Shown: positions 62,501 through 64,000 of the stretch, piece by piece
How the letters are laid out: each line of letters begins with the position of its first letter
How positions within the stretch are numbered: position 1 is the first letter of the stretch
Assembly: GCF_014633365.1 (NCBI RefSeq)
Contig: NC_068351.1
Location: forward strand, 26,322,366-26,386,365
Source of the DNA: Diospyros lotus
Lineage: Eukaryota > Streptophyta > Magnoliopsida > Ericales > Ebenaceae
Length of the DNA stretch: 64,000 nt
Direction: 5' to 3'
The notes under the pieces: model-generated
Databases searched by the model: none
Told to the model about the DNA's origin: nothing
Seen by the model: only the letters and a program-made list of their open reading frames with translations
Position numbers and translations under genes: made by a program

Positions 62501-62855
62501 TTCAACATGAAATAACCAAAAGGTTGTTCAACTAACTAAATTAAAGTGTATTCTGGGTTGTATTGACTTTTCGTAAATGAATTACGACGATTCGACTTTT
62601 GTGCCAGAGTTTTAGCTGCAAGAAAAACTGTTTCCGATCAAATTTTTTTTGATGTCATAATAATTGTATAGACATTCTTGTTCAATTCATATAATTTTTT
62701 CTTGATATCTTGGTTACAGAGCACTTCCTACAATCGATTCGGTTGCTCATAATTATACCGAAATTCACGTTAAACAACCAATCCTACGAATATTTCAATT
62801 ACACTTCTAAATAAAATTACACTTCAAAACCATATGAAATTATCTTTATTCCACC

Positions 62856-64000
62856 TGTAAGGCCCACTTCCGAATACTCGAAAGAAGGTCATTACAGAGA
62901 TGATATAGAACAAAACTGAACTCAACTCATTTCATTTCTAGCAGCGGAAGTTTAAATAAGATTTAATTACATTCTCAACATCTCATAACTCTAGGCTCAA
63001 ATACCATACAAAATAATAAGAGGCTCAAATGCCCATAACATAACAAATTCTCATTGTTACAAACCTCACCAAATCATTAACTAGGATATTTAAAGTTAGG
63101 ACGTGTCTCCGTACACCACTATCCCTTGGCTGCAGTCCTATTGGACTCGCCCCCAATAACCGTCTTTCCTTTACCTGGAATGGCAAAGAAGATCAAGTGA
63201 GCCACAAGGCTCAGCAAGTTCGAGGAACAAGGAACAATATATAAGATCCAAGAATACGATGACACCAAAAAGAGTAATCAAGAACTCCACAATTATATAC
63301 AAGATTCATAATTCGTGAATTTATCAATTCAACTTAATATATCATGTCACCATGTATCACTATGCAATTGTATATAAAATTCCAATATCATTATCAATTC
63401 CCACAGGCTCGCAAGCCATCATTCAATACATGCAAAAGTACATCATTTCATTACCAATATCAATTTTCCTAGCTCTCAAGCCATAAATCAATGCATGCGA
63501 AAGTGTATAAGTTTCATAAAACCTCACAAATAAATATGGAGCCAACCTGCCGGGCTATGGCCACCTCGTCCCGCGCCAGGTGCTCTAAGGTACCATTTCC
63601 CTCCGCGCAAAATAATAGGTGCGCAAAGCTAAGTAATACGAAACATCATAACATGAACATACTAAGTATGTACAAACGTGACATGCATTCATTCCCATCT
63701 AAGTATCATGAAATTTCAACTCACAACTATTGCTATACTTATATATATTTTTCTGTCTATCTCACACTACTTGATAGTTTCCCACTCACATCAATTATGC
63801 ACACGAGACACAATGATTTACCCAAGAATTTATTTAATTAATTTCCAAGAAGCTCATAAATTCTTTACAATTTATTTAAATGAGCCCAAGTTTTATATAT
63901 ATATATATATTTGATATATGATTTACGTTATTTATGGAATAACAATAACAAAAGGGATAATACATATATATATATATAATATAATTAAGTGGGTAAGGAT
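62856..64000 (-). repeat. Partial Tekay-type LTR, likely reversed, cut by window end
   Basis: Satellite stops at TTCCACC and TGTAAGGCCCACTTCCG begins. The block at 63174-63224 (CTGGAATGGCAAAGAAG, GAGCCACAAGGCTCAGCAAG) matches the block at 31290-31350 in the other LTR, at nearly the same distance (318 versus 303 bp) from the LTR tip. I infer the same orientation and a related family. (TA)n runs occur near 63893-63911 and 63964-63982. ORFs at 63491-63914 are not conserved in the other LTR and are not called as genes. Confidence 0.72.

Larger units (their letters stand above)
36397..62855. repeat. Satellite array, block 3
   Basis: About 26.5 kb of the same satellite. The first 3 kb still carries short units (near 37960 and 39155); I see none to the right of that. 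From about 42 kb a monomer type with CCAAAAGGTGGTTCAAC becomes common. Higher-order repeats at 44.4-50.4 kb and 53.9-62.5 kb are listed separately. A unit near 52965 is shortened. Small ORFs (41698, 48446, 51199, 56818) are by-products of the repeat and not genes. Confidence 0.95.

Noticed and set aside
63491..63914. ORFs of 116 and 78 codons near the window end
   Set aside because: They lie in an LTR-like stretch, overlap each other in different frames and have no recognisable domain.

Overview
The window is plant nuclear heterochromatin. The evidence is one long AT-rich satellite array interrupted by three groups of plant LTR retrotransposons: a Ty3/gypsy Tat-lineage element with two RNase H domains, Tekay/Del-type chromovirus pieces, and a Cassandra TRIM with a 5S rRNA-like LTR. 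No host gene is visible. Cassandra and Tat place it in vascular plants, most likely a flowering plant; the species cannot be named from this sequence.

Layout: (1) 1-6620, satellite of about 463-bp monomers. (2) 6621-17447, a Tat-lineage retrotransposon inserted in the satellite. It has a full 5' LTR, one gag-pol frame cut by five stop codons, a 48-bp minisatellite, a degenerate antisense gene with its own TATA box and an intron, and a 3' LTR cut after about 250 bp. (3) 17448-30988, more satellite, including 265-bp short units and a recent 1158-bp triplication. (4) 30989-36396, a compound insertion: a reversed Tekay-type LTR plus pol 3' half, joined head-to-head to a forward Tekay-type PBS and gag start, then a three-LTR tandem Cassandra. 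(5) 36397-62855, satellite with several higher-order repeats: 1.39-kb trimers at 44.4-50.4 kb and 4/5/3-monomer patterns at 53.9-62.5 kb. (6) 62856-64000, the start of another reversed Tekay-type LTR, cut by the window end.

The most interesting structure is in the satellite. Most monomers carry two adjacent dyad symmetries. A recurrent deletion variant removes both and creates a new palindrome. In the 1.39-kb trimer only one monomer in three keeps both dyads, a pattern similar in form to alternating box-bearing monomers in some centromeric satellites. Whether this array is centromeric cannot be told from sequence.

Within the Tat element, gag-pol and the antisense gene are convergent and meet at the 48-bp minisatellite. 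Its stop codons look like old C-to-T decay with no frameshift in gag-pol, as expected of methylated, silenced DNA. All coding regions here are transposon remnants and none looks able to act on its own.
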